From the NCBI GenBank assembly GCA_045534165.1, contig JAZSJD010000010.1, positions 1-24,806 of the forward strand: a stretch of DNA of 24,806 bases. Direction: 5' to 3'. This document shows positions 1-6,720 of the stretch, one piece after another (position 1 is the stretch's first letter; every line of letters begins with the position of its first letter). Source of the DNA: SIG575 sp045534165 (GTDB taxonomy: Bacteria; Bacillota; Clostridia; Oscillospirales; Acutalibacteraceae). The notes beneath the pieces were generated by a model, which was not told the DNA's origin, did not search any database, and saw only the letters and a list, made by a program, of their open reading frames with translations. Both the position numbers and the translations under genes were made by a program.

Positions 1-28
1 CTTCCTAAGACCGCTTGGCCTCCGACTT
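1..28. other. Sequencing adapter remnant (BGI/MGI type)
   Basis: All 28 bases read as the reverse complement of the BGI/MGI forward adapter, including the reverse complement of its CCAAGCGGTCTTAGGAAG portion. The match is to the adapter as I remember it; I could not run a screen. The sequence breaks the reading frame of the homoserine dehydrogenase that follows: an in-frame TAA lies at 6-8, and family homologues have an LPTAS-type motif at this point. The sensible reading is untrimmed adapter at a contig end, so these bases should not be annotated as genomic. Confidence 0.9.
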
Positions 29-353
29 GGTTGTTGCCGATGTTATTGATTGTGCAAGAAATATGGACAGAAAGAAACCTCTTGGTTGGGGTGAAGCAGA
101 GGAAAACTATGTTGTTGATTATAAATCAGCGGTTAATCCTCTTTACATCCGTGCAGAGGTTACAGATAAAGCAAACGCTTTACAGGATGTTGTTGCAACA
201 ATCGGTAAGGTTCAGGTGCTTGAATTTGCAGGTTGCAAATCAAACGAACTTGCTTTTGTGACAGGTGCTATGGCAGAAAGTGAGCTTACAGAAAAGCTTA
301 ACGGTATTTCTTCAATCAGCATTAAATCACTTATCAGAGTTACTGATTATTAA
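29..353 (+). CDS. hom: Homoserine dehydrogenase, C-terminal part (5'-truncated)
   Basis: This is the tail of the enzyme that reduces aspartate semialdehyde to homoserine, the branch point toward threonine and methionine. The first codons (VVADVIDCARN) match the end of the catalytic domain. They are followed by a C-terminal ACT domain of about 70 residues starting near NPLYIRAEV, which normally senses threonine. About three quarters of the gene is missing because the contig begins here; a TTG at 15 lies inside adapter and is not a start. The stop is at 351-353. Aspartate kinase follows 33 bp later on the same strand, so the two probably form a hom-ask operon feeding aspartate-family amino acids. 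Confidence 0.88.
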
Positions 354-386
354 AAAACAGTATTTATTCCGGTTAGGAGGACATAT

Positions 387-1586
387 ATGGGACTTATAGT
401 TCAGAAATTCGGTGGTTCAAGTGTTCGTGACGCCGAAAGAGTTATGAATGTTGCCCAGATTGTTACTGACACTTATCGTGCAGGTAATGATGTTGTTGTT
501 GTTGTTTCAGCACAGGGTGACACAACTGATGATTTAATTGAAAAGGCTTATGAAATTAACGCAAAGCCATCAAAAAGAGAAATGGATATGCTTATGGCAT
601 CTGGCGAGCAGATTTCAATCGCACTTCTTGCAATGGCTTGTGAAAAGTTAGGTTGCCCTGCAGTTTCTCTTCTTGGTTGGCAGGCAGGTTTCAACACAAG
701 TTCAGCTTATGGTAAAGCAAGAATCCACAATATCAAAGCTGACCGTCTTCGTACAGAAATCGGCAGAAGAAACATTGTTGTTGTTGCAGGTTTCCAGGGT
801 ATCAATAAATACGATGACCTTACAACTCTCGGCAGAGGCGGCTCAGACACAAGTGCTGTTGCAATTGCAGCTGCATTAAGAGCTGATAAATGTCAGATTT
901 TTACAGACGTTGAAGGCGTTTTCACAGCTGACCCCAGAAAAGTTGAAAATGCAAAGAAACTTGAGGAAATCACATATGACGAAATGCTTGAACTTGCTAC
1001 TTTAGGTGCACAGGTTCTTAACAATCGTTCAGTTGAAATGGCAAAGAAATATAATGTTGAACTTGAAGTTCTTTCAAGTCTTACAAATAAACCCGGCACA
1101 ATAGTTAAGGAGGTTGCTAAAATGGAAAAAATGTTAGTCAGAGGTGTAACAAAAGATACAGACGTTGCAAGAATTTCACTTGTAGGTCTTTCAGATACTC
1201 CCGGAGTTGCATTCAGAGTTTTCGATAAACTTGCAGCAAAAAATATAAATGTTGACGTAATTCTTCAGTCAGTCGGCAGAGATGGTACAAAGGATATCAG
1301 CTTCACAACAAGCGAAGACAATGCAGAAAAAGCAGTTGAACTTCTTTCAGAAATGCTCGATTGTAAAGTTCTTTGCGATACAAACGTTGCTAAAGTTTCA
1401 GTTGTGGGTGCAGGCATGGAATCACACCCCGGTACAGCAGCTAAAATGTTTGAAGCTCTTTACGGTATCGACGTAAACATCCAGATGATTTCAACAAGCG
1501 AAATCAAAATTTCAGTTCTTATCGAAAAGAAAGATGCTGACAGAGCAGTTTCTGCTGTTCATAAAGCATTTATGCCCGAAGAATAA
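387..1586 (+). CDS. lysC: Aspartate kinase, class II alpha/beta type
   Basis: Catalyses ATP-dependent phosphorylation of aspartate, the first step toward lysine, threonine, methionine and diaminopimelate. The 399-residue length fits monofunctional Bacillus-type aspartokinases. The N-terminus has the kinase signature VQKFGGSSV (residues 5-13); a GRGGSDTSA nucleotide and substrate motif lies near residue 150; two ACT domains occupy about 265-399 (ISLVGLSDTPGVAFRVF and VSVVGAGMESHPGTAAKMF). The start is fixed by an AGGAGG site 6-8 bp upstream of ATG 387. It sits 33 bp behind homoserine dehydrogenase and probably shares its transcript. An internal ribosome site (1107-1113) can produce a separate beta subunit. 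The closest member could also be called dapG or ask; the enzymatic call is secure. Confidence 0.96.
   Translation: MGLIVQKFGGSSVRDAERVMNVAQIVTDTYRAGNDVVVVVSAQGDTTDDLIEKAYEINAKPSKREMDMLMASGEQISIALLAMACEKLGCPAVSLLGWQAGFNTSSAYGKARIHNIKADRLRTEIGRRNIVVVAGFQGINKYDDLTTLGRGGSDTSAVAIAAALRADKCQIFTDVEGVFTADPRKVENAKKLEEITYDEMLELATLGAQVLNNRSVEMAKKYNVELEVLSSLTNKPGTIVKEVAKMEKMLVRGVTKDTDVARISLVGLSDTPGVAFRVFDKLAAKNINVDVILQSVGRDGTKDISFTTSEDNAEKAVELLSEMLDCKVLCDTNVAKVSVVGAGMESHPGTAAKMFEALYGIDVNIQMISTSEIKISVLIEKKDADRAVSAVHKAFMPEE
1107..1124 (+). promoter_or_regulatory. Internal ribosome binding site for the aspartokinase beta subunit
   Basis: A perfect AAGGAGG (1107-1113) lies 8 bp before an in-frame ATG (1122-1124), codon 246 of aspartate kinase. 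Translation from it would give a 154-residue product holding both ACT domains. B. subtilis aspartokinase II makes its beta subunit by the same in-frame internal initiation at about the same codon, so the arrangement is probably functional and conserved. Confidence 0.8.
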
Positions 1587-1606
1587 TATAAAATTTTCGT
1601 TTGCAC

Positions 1607-1635
1607 TTGAAAAGTGTAAGAAAATGGTATAGAAT
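1607..1635 (+). promoter_or_regulatory. Probable sigma-A promoter of efp
   Basis: TTGAAA (1607-1612) is separated by 17 bp from TAGAAT (1630-1635); an overlapping TATAGA preceded by TG starts at 1628. It lies about 45 bp upstream of the elongation factor P start codon. A short hairpin (TTGCACTT/AAGTGTAA, 1601-1619) overlaps the -35 box, but no T-run follows it. Confidence 0.6.
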
Positions 1636-1680
1636 GATATTATAAAGGATTAATAAAATTACTTTTGGAGGAAAAACAAT

Positions 1681-2238
1681 ATGGTATCAGCAGGCGATTT
1701 CAGAAATGGTATTACATTTGAAATGGAAGGTAACGTTTATCAGATTATCGAATTCCAGCATGTTAAACCCGGTAAAGGTGCTGCATTCGTAAGAACAAAA
1801 ATCAGAAACGTTATTTCAGGTTCAGTAACTGAAAGAACTTTCAACCCCACAGAAAAGTTCCCCACAGCTTACATTGAACGTAAAGATATGGAATTTTCAT
1901 ACAGCGATGGTGGTCTTTACTACTTCATGGATATGGAAAGCTATGAGCTTATCCCCATTAACGAATCAGAACTTGACGATAACTTCAAATTTGTTAAAGA
2001 AAATATGGTTTGTAAAATCCTTTCATACAAAGGCAACGTATTCGGCGTTGAACCTCCCACATTCGTAACTCTTCAGGTTACACAGACAGACCCCGGTTTC
2101 AAAGGTGATACAGCAACTAATGCTACAAAACCTGCAACTCTTGAAACAGGTGCAGAAGTTAAAGTTCCTCTCTTTATCGATGAAGGCGAAATGATCAACA
2201 TTGATACAAGAACAGGCGAATATATGTCTCGTGCATAA
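1681..2238 (+). CDS. efp: Elongation factor P
   Basis: EF-P binds stalled ribosomes between the P and E sites and promotes peptide bond formation at polyproline stretches. The 185-residue length is standard. Three beta-barrel domains are present: KOW-like (about 1-62), central OB (about 65-128) and C-terminal OB (about 130-185). The tip loop reads HVKPGKGAAF and carries Lys32, the residue modified in many bacteria; no epmA/epmB or rhamnosyltransferase (earP) partner lies in this window. The C-terminus has the typical GEMINIDTRTGEYMSRA signature. A GGAGG site 9 bp upstream supports the ATG. The gene has its own promoter and is not paired with the peptidase gene often found next to it in Firmicutes. 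Confidence 0.97.
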   Translation: MVSAGDFRNGITFEMEGNVYQIIEFQHVKPGKGAAFVRTKIRNVISGSVTERTFNPTEKFPTAYIERKDMEFSYSDGGLYYFMDMESYELIPINESELDDNFKFVKENMVCKILSYKGNVFGVEPPTFVTLQVTQTDPGFKGDTATNATKPATLETGAEVKVPLFIDEGEMINIDTRTGEYMSRA

Positions 2239-2386
2239 TCAGATTGGCGATAAAGAGGCAAGAACATAATTTCAGTTTTTGCTTAATTTACAGCTTGTGG
2301 TATTTGTCATATTTTTGCCTTCGCAGTACACACGGTACAGCGTCAGGCAAGAAATATGCCATATTGCCACTTTCTCCCCAATCTGA
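2239..2386. mobile_element. MITE-like or palindromic intergenic element with imperfect 20-bp terminal inverted repeats
   Basis: The element starts directly after the efp stop codon. Left arm 2239-2258 and right arm 2367-2386 are inverted copies with 17 of 20 matches. The interior holds nested hairpins: 2308-2320 pairs with 2345-2358 with one bulged base, and inside it CGC..GTAC pairs with GTAC..GCG (2322-2342). It contains no ORF. It could be a non-autonomous transposable element, a REP-like repeat or a structured RNA between efp and the next gene. I could not check for other genomic copies. Confidence 0.6.
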
Positions 2387-2388
2387 AA

Positions 2389-2413
2389 ATTGACGATAAA
2401 GAAGCAAGAACAT
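2389..2413 (+). repeat. Direct repeat of the left end of the efp-downstream element
   Basis: These 25 bases match 2243-2267 at 23 of 25 positions, in the same orientation (core CGATAAAGAAGCAAGAACAT against CGATAAAGAGGCAAGAACAT). The copy sits 2 bp outside the right inverted repeat, so three related arms occur in 175 bp. This could be a partial tandem insertion or a relic of an earlier element. The rest of the spacer to 2462 shows only a TTAAAC-rich leader and the ribosome site of the next gene. Confidence 0.7.
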
Positions 2414-2462
2414 CTTTTTGCTGACTTTACCTTAAACAAAAAACAAAAGGAGTGTAAAAATT

Positions 2463-2888
2463 ATGACACTTGCAGAAAAAATTGCTTACATCAAAGGTCT
2501 TGCAGACGGTATGAAGCTTGACGAAGGCAAAGACGAAGTTAAGCTCATCAAAGAAATCATCTCAGCTCTTGAAGATGTTGCTTATGACATTGAAGAACAG
2601 GATGAAATCATGGCAGAAATGCAGGAACAGCTCGACGCAGTTGATGAAGATTTAGATGAACTTGAAGAATTCATCTATGAAGATGAATATGATGATTTTG
2701 ATGATTGCGACGATTGCGGTTGTGGTTGTTGTGATGAAGACGATTACTTCGAAGTTGAATGTCCCTCATGCGGTGAAACAATCTGCATTGACGAAAGCAT
2801 TCTTGATGAAGGTTCAATCGAATGTCCCGCTTGTCACGAAAACCTCGAATTTGAATTCGATGATTGTGACTGCGAAGAAGACGACTGA
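2463..2888 (+). CDS. CD1247 N-terminal domain-containing acidic protein with zinc-ribbon tail
   Basis: A 141-residue, very acidic protein of the Clostridia CD1247-like family; no biochemical role is known to me. The N-terminal domain (about 1-40, YIKGLADGMKLDEGKDEVKLIKEIISALEDVA) is the family signature. A Glu-rich helix (about 42-75) likely forms a coiled coil. A Cys/Asp-rich linker (DDCDDCGCGCCDED) follows, then a zinc ribbon with two CxxC knuckles (CPSCGETICI and CPACHENLEF), and the tail is again Asp/Glu-rich. AAAGGAG lies 8-9 bp before the ATG. No clear promoter is seen, so it is either read through from efp or transcribed from within the upstream element. A strong terminator follows. 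Confidence 0.8.
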   Translation: MTLAEKIAYIKGLADGMKLDEGKDEVKLIKEIISALEDVAYDIEEQDEIMAEMQEQLDAVDEDLDELEEFIYEDEYDDFDDCDDCGCGCCDEDDYFEVECPSCGETICIDESILDEGSIECPACHENLEFEFDDCDCEEDD

Positions 2889-2901
2889 TAAAAAAGAAAG
2901 T

Positions 2902-2939
2902 AAAAAGGTGCAACTCTCAATGGGAGTTGCACCTTTTTT
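2902..2939 (+). terminator. Rho-independent terminator
   Basis: Stem AAAAAGGTGCAACTC (2902-2916) pairs with GAGTTGCACCTTTTT (2924-2938) around a 7-base loop, ending in a run of six T. It closes the efp-CD1247 unit. Confidence 0.9.
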
Positions 2940-2953
2940 GCTGGTGTGAAAAG

Positions 2954-2982
2954 TTGACAAGTCAAAGATGTAATGCTACTAT
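2954..2982 (+). promoter_or_regulatory. Sigma-A promoter with extended -10
   Basis: TTGACA (2954-2959), a 17-bp spacer, then TACTAT (2977-2982) preceded by TGC, which is an extended -10. It starts immediately after the terminator and drives the small membrane-protein gene at 3012. Confidence 0.82.
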
Positions 2983-3011
2983 ATAGATGATATCAGAAAG
3001 GGAGGTTTTTT

Positions 3012-3521
3012 ATGAAAGCAGTTTGTGACCATTGCCGTGAGATTAGAGATGCAAGTAATTACAAAGCGGTAAGAAAAGATGGTGTGGAGATAAAAATTCA
3101 GTTGTGCGACCAATGTCTTGGTGATTACTTATCATTATCAGAGTCAGACTTTTTCAACACAACAAAAGGTTATGTTAAAGATGTTTCTCTTGATATGGCA
3201 GATTCAGGTGGGTCATCATATCGTCATGAGAACGCTGGAAACCACAAATCAGAAATTCATGTTTATGAAAAAAACGTCTGGACAAATATAGTTAAAATAA
3301 TGTGTTTTGTGTTTGCAGGATTGCTTGTGCTTGCAGGTGGAATCGCAGGTGCAGTTTTATTGGGTGGGGCAACAGGCGATTTAATATTTGGATTATGTGG
3401 CTTTCTTTTAGGCATAATTGTAGGCGGCATAATAGGAATGATGAATGTTGCTGTTCTGATGATGTTTGTGGAAATTTCGCAAAACCTTGCAACACTTGTA
3501 AGAAAAAGTAATTACAAATAA
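3012..3521 (+). CDS. Hypothetical two-helix membrane protein with N-terminal Cys motif pair
   Basis: A 169-residue protein that I cannot assign to a named family. The N-terminal 40 residues carry two CxxC pairs (CDHC near 5-8, CDQC near 35-38) spaced like a small zinc ribbon, with basic and polar residues between. A Ser/Gly-rich cytoplasmic-looking linker (about 60-90) is followed by two hydrophobic Gly/Ala-rich helices (about 98-122 and 124-153) and a short basic tail. GGGAGG 6 bp before the ATG supports the start. It has its own strong promoter upstream and a terminator downstream, so it is monocistronic. A zinc-dependent membrane-associated regulator or scaffold is possible but unproven. 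Confidence 0.7.
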   Translation: MKAVCDHCREIRDASNYKAVRKDGVEIKIQLCDQCLGDYLSLSESDFFNTTKGYVKDVSLDMADSGGSSYRHENAGNHKSEIHVYEKNVWTNIVKIMCFVFAGLLVLAGGIAGAVLLGGATGDLIFGLCGFLLGIIVGGIIGMMNVAVLMMFVEISQNLATLVRKSNYK

Positions 3522-3528
3522 AATAAAA

Positions 3529-3559
3529 AAGAGGTTGATATGTTTGATATCAACCTCTT
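3529..3559. terminator. Bidirectional terminator between convergent genes
   Basis: A perfect 13-bp stem (3529-3541 with 3547-3559; AAGAGGTTGATAT and ATATCAACCTCTT) surrounds a GTTTG loop. A-rich sequence on the left and TTTTATTT on the right let it serve both the + gene ending at 3521 and the - gene ending at 3564. Confidence 0.85.
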
Positions 3560-3563
3560 CGTT

Positions 3564-4601
3564 TTATTTACCAATCTCTTTAAGTGCATCCTGAACATAA
3601 TCTGTTGTAAGGATTTTTTTAACTGTGCCTTCAACATCAAGGCGGTGAGTGTTATGGCTTGTGTATGATGAATCAGCCATTGTGTTAACTGTTCCGTTAA
3701 CCATAAATTTATCGTAGTTCAAATCACGGTTATCAGCAGAAACACGGAAATAGTCTCCCATATCTTCACTTCTGAGTCTTTCTTCATGAGTCATCAATGT
3801 TTCATAAAGTTTTTCACCGTGTCTTGTGCCTATAATTTTTGTTCCTGTGTCGCCAAATAACTGCTGAACAGCTTTTGCCAGATCTTCAATTGTTGAAGCA
3901 GGTGATTTCTGAACGAACAAATCGCCCGGATTTGCGTGTTCAAAAGCAAATTTAACAAGGTCAACAGCCTCATCAAGGTTCATAAGGAAACGAGTCATAC
4001 TCGGATCAGTAATTGTGATAGGTTTGCCTGCCTTGATCTGGTCGATGAACAAAGGAATAACACTACCACGGCTGCACATTACGTTGCCATATCTTGTGCA
4101 ACAGATGACAGGACCACCGTTTTCTGCTGCAACTCTTGCATTTGCAGTTACAATGTGTTCCATCATTGCTTTTGAAATGCCCATAGCATTGATGGGGTAA
4201 GCAGCTTTGTCTGTTGAAAGACAAACAACACGTTTAACACCGGTTTCTATTGCTGCGTGGAGCATATTATCTGTTCCGATAACATTTGTACGTACAGCTT
4301 CCATGGGGAAAAATTCGCAAGAAGGAACCTGCTTGAGAGCTGCTGCGTGGAAAACAAAATCTACGCCTCTCATTGCATCTTTGATTGACTGGATATCTCT
4401 TACGTCACCGATATAAAATTTAACTTTTTCAGCATATTCCGGATGATTGAGCTGAAGCTCGTGGCGCATATCATCCTGCTTTTTTTCATCTCTTGAGAAA
4501 ATTCTTATCTGACCAATGTCTGTTGAGAGAAAGTGTTTGAGAACGGTGTGGCCAAAACTTCCTGTTCCACCTGTAATGAGGAGGGTGTTATCTTTAAACA
4601 T
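3564..4601 (-). CDS. capE: UDP-GlcNAc 4,6-dehydratase/5-epimerase, CapE/WbjB-like
   Basis: A soluble extended short-chain dehydrogenase of 345 residues. CapE and WbjB dehydrate and C5-epimerise UDP-GlcNAc to a 4-keto-6-deoxy-L-arabino sugar, the first step of UDP-L-FucNAc synthesis for capsules. The NAD(P)-binding loop is GGTGSFG (11-17). The family signatures HAAALKQVPSCEFFPMEA, STDKAAYPINAMGISKAMME, GTRHGEKLYE and SHNTHRLDVEG are all present. The catalytic dyad is M140xxxK144, with Met in the usual Tyr position as expected in this family. I start at ATG 4601 (MFKDNTLL) and not the upstream ATG 4622, because GGAAAGGA lies just before 4601 and homologues begin MF.D. The partners capF and capG are not in this window. 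Confidence 0.87.
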   Translation of the reverse strand: MFKDNTLLITGGTGSFGHTVLKHFLSTDIGQIRIFSRDEKKQDDMRHELQLNHPEYAEKVKFYIGDVRDIQSIKDAMRGVDFVFHAAALKQVPSCEFFPMEAVRTNVIGTDNMLHAAIETGVKRVVCLSTDKAAYPINAMGISKAMMEHIVTANARVAAENGGPVICCTRYGNVMCSRGSVIPLFIDQIKAGKPITITDPSMTRFLMNLDEAVDLVKFAFEHANPGDLFVQKSPASTIEDLAKAVQQLFGDTGTKIIGTRHGEKLYETLMTHEERLRSEDMGDYFRVSADNRDLNYDKFMVNGTVNTMADSSYTSHNTHRLDVEGTVKKILTTDYVQDALKEIGK

Positions 4602-4640
4602 TTGTCTGTTCCTTTCCTGCATAGTATTTTAATCAGATAA

Positions 4641-4669
4641 ATTATATCACCGATAATAGATTTTGTCAA
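4641..4669 (-). promoter_or_regulatory. Consensus sigma-A promoter of the capE-like gene
   Basis: On the minus strand TTGACA (4664-4669) and TATAAT (4641-4646) are separated by exactly 17 bp, with TGA just before the -10 box. Both hexamers are perfect, so this should be one of the strongest promoters in the window. The leader to ATG 4601 is about 30 nt. Confidence 0.9.
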
Positions 4670-4692
4670 ACAAGGGTTAGTTTCGGCAAGTG

Positions 4693-4721
4693 TTGCTTTT
4701 TGTGATTTAATATGATATAAT
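4693..4721 (+). promoter_or_regulatory. Extended -10 promoter of the polysaccharide unit
   Basis: TTGCTT (4693-4698), 17 bp, TATAAT (4716-4721) preceded by TGA. It lies back to back with the capE promoter; the two -35 boxes are only 23 bp apart, so divergent transcription could be coordinated. A leader of about 85 nt follows before the first gene, with no riboswitch that I recognise. Confidence 0.82.
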
Positions 4722-4809
4722 TTTAACGAATATAAGATTTTTATGATAAAATCGGCAAAATATGGGGGAAAGCCTGGTTTTTAGTTATAATTCACCCTCA
4801 AATATTTGA

Positions 4810-6702
4810 TTGGATGTGAAAAAAGTGACTCGTCATATTTCTTTTAAAGAGAAATTACCCGTTTTATGGAGAGCAGCATTAATCGTTTTGCTGGATATTC
4901 TGACCATTGCAGGTTCTTTCTTCTTTGCTTTGTGGCTCAGGTATGATTTTAAGTTCAGCGCGATTCCTCAGCCGTATCTGGACACTTTCCTGGAAACAAT
5001 CGGTTGGTGGAGCATTATAAGCGTTGCTATATTTTTTGTTTTTAATTTGTATAACAGTGTGTGGATTTTTGTCAGCTCCAATGAATTGTTGAGAATTGTG
5101 GCGGCGTATATTGTTTTAGCTGTTCTTTTTGTTCCTGCTGCAATTCTTAAAAAAATGGATATGCCCAAATCATATTATATAATGGGAATGATACTCAGTT
5201 TCGGTTTTACTGCGGCAATTCGTTTTTCATACAGAGTTATGCGTCAGGTGCGTCTTTTTGTACGCAGAAGTATTTCTGCGAAAGAGAAGAAAAATGTTAT
5301 GATTATCGGTGCAGGTATGGCAGGACGTTCACTCGTTGCTGAGTTCAGAAACAGCGAGCATATTAACGATAAAGTTGTTTGTGTAATTGACGATAATCCT
5401 ACAAAACTCGGCAAAATGTTGGGCGGTGTACCTATTGTCGGCAACCGTGATGATATCCCTCAGGCTGTAAAAAAATATAAAGTTGGTAAAATTATATACG
5501 CAATCGCAGCAAGTGATTCAGAGACAAGAAAGAAAATTCTCGATATCTGCAGCAGAACAGGTTGTCAGGTGCAGGTTATTCCCGCTGTTTATCAGCTTGT
5601 AAATGGTGAAGCAAATGTAAGCAAGCTTCGTAAAGTTGATGCACAGGATTTATTAGGACGTGACCCCATAAAAGTCAACATGGATGAAATATATGAATTT
5701 ATTTCGGGTAAAGTTGTTATGGTAACAGGTGGTGGCGGTTCAATAGGTAGCGAGCTTTGCCGTCAGATTGCACGTTCCAGCCCGAAACAGCTTATCATCT
5801 TTGATATTTACGAAAACAATGCATATGAAATTCAGATGGAACTTGAAAGGGAATATCCACAGTTAAACCTTGAGGTTCTTATCGGCTCAGTAAGAAACAC
5901 AGCACGTCTTGACTATGTTGTAGGTACTTATAAGCCTGATATTGTTTTCCATGCAGCAGCTCATAAACACGTTCCTCTTATGGAAGACAGCCCTAATGAA
6001 TCCATTAAAAACAATGTTTTCGGAACGTACAAAATGGCTCAGGCTGCAGCAAAATATTCGGTTAAGAGATTCGTTCTTATTTCAACAGACAAAGCAGTTA
6101 ACCCCACAAATATTATGGGTGCATCAAAACGTCTTTGCGAAATGGTTGTTCAGATGATGAACAGACAAACAGAAACAGAGTTTGTTGCTGTTCGTTTCGG
6201 TAATGTTTTAGGAAGTAACGGTAGCGTTATTCCGCTTTTCAAAAAGCAGATTGAAGCAGGCGGTCCCGTTACAGTTACACACCCTGATATTATCCGTTAC
6301 TTTATGACTATTCCGGAAGCAGTAAGCCTTGTTCTTCAGGCAGGTTTCTATGCAAAAGGCGGAGAAATTTTTGTGCTTGATATGGGTGAACCCGTAAAAA
6401 TTGATACAATGGCAAGGCAACTTATCCGTCTTTCAGGTTTTGAACCTGATGTTGATATTAAAGTTGAATATACAGGTCTTCGTCCCGGTGAAAAACTTTA
6501 TGAAGAACTTCTTATGAAAGAAGAAGGTATGCAGGATACTGAAAACAAGCTTATTCATATCGGCAAACCTATTGAAATGGATGATGAACTGTTTAAAAAG
6601 CAGTTACAACAACTCGACAGTGCTGCTAAAGATGAAACATGTGATATTAAGAGCCTTGTGGCAGAGATTGTACCCACATATAAAAGAAAAGATAACAAAT
6701 AA
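4810..6702 (+). CDS. Membrane-bound UDP-GlcNAc 4,6-dehydratase, WbpM/PglF/CapD type
   Basis: An integral-membrane SDR-type enzyme that probably converts UDP-GlcNAc to the 4-keto-6-deoxy intermediate for QuiNAc, bacillosamine or FucNAc sugars. Four N-terminal transmembrane helices (about residues 20-145) precede a CoA-binding-like Rossmann domain (NVMIIGAGMAG near 165) and the dehydratase domain with GGGGSIG near 307-313. The catalytic positions read M436GASK440, the Met variant characteristic of WbpM/PglF. The 630-residue length fits the family (about 600-665). The start is uncertain: TTG 4810 is used here, but GTG 4816 and GTG 4825 are in frame and none has a good ribosome site. The stop is 18 bp before the sugar transferase gene, which indicates an operon. 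Confidence 0.9.
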   Translation: MDVKKVTRHISFKEKLPVLWRAALIVLLDILTIAGSFFFALWLRYDFKFSAIPQPYLDTFLETIGWWSIISVAIFFVFNLYNSVWIFVSSNELLRIVAAYIVLAVLFVPAAILKKMDMPKSYYIMGMILSFGFTAAIRFSYRVMRQVRLFVRRSISAKEKKNVMIIGAGMAGRSLVAEFRNSEHINDKVVCVIDDNPTKLGKMLGGVPIVGNRDDIPQAVKKYKVGKIIYAIAASDSETRKKILDICSRTGCQVQVIPAVYQLVNGEANVSKLRKVDAQDLLGRDPIKVNMDEIYEFISGKVVMVTGGGGSIGSELCRQIARSSPKQLIIFDIYENNAYEIQMELEREYPQLNLEVLIGSVRNTARLDYVVGTYKPDIVFHAAAHKHVPLMEDSPNESIKNNVFGTYKMAQAAAKYSVKRFVLISTDKAVNPTNIMGASKRLCEMVVQMMNRQTETEFVAVRFGNVLGSNGSVIPLFKKQIEAGGPVTVTHPDIIRYFMTIPEAVSLVLQAGFYAKGGEIFVLDMGEPVKIDTMARQLIRLSGFEPDVDIKVEYTGLRPGEKLYEELLMKEEGMQDTENKLIHIGKPIEMDDELFKKQLQQLDSAAKDETCDIKSLVAEIVPTYKRKDNK

Positions 6703-6720
6703 GAGTTGTGAGGGAAATTT

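Noticed and set aside
15..29. TTG start for a complete 112-residue protein
   Set aside because: The start lies within the adapter; the protein is the C-terminal end of homoserine dehydrogenase, with family similarity running through the junction.
1601..1620. Hairpin after aspartate kinase as a terminator
   Set aside because: The stem is short with a three-base loop and no T-run; it overlaps the efp -35 region.
4602..4622. Upstream ATG adding seven residues to the CapE-like protein
   Set aside because: The ribosome site falls inside this stretch and homologues start at the MF.D position, so ATG 4601 is preferred.
4722..4809. Riboswitch in the leader of the polysaccharide unit
   Set aside because: GGGGGAAAGCC looked suggestive, but I could not build a conserved aptamer (c-di-GMP, cobalamin or c-di-AMP) around it.
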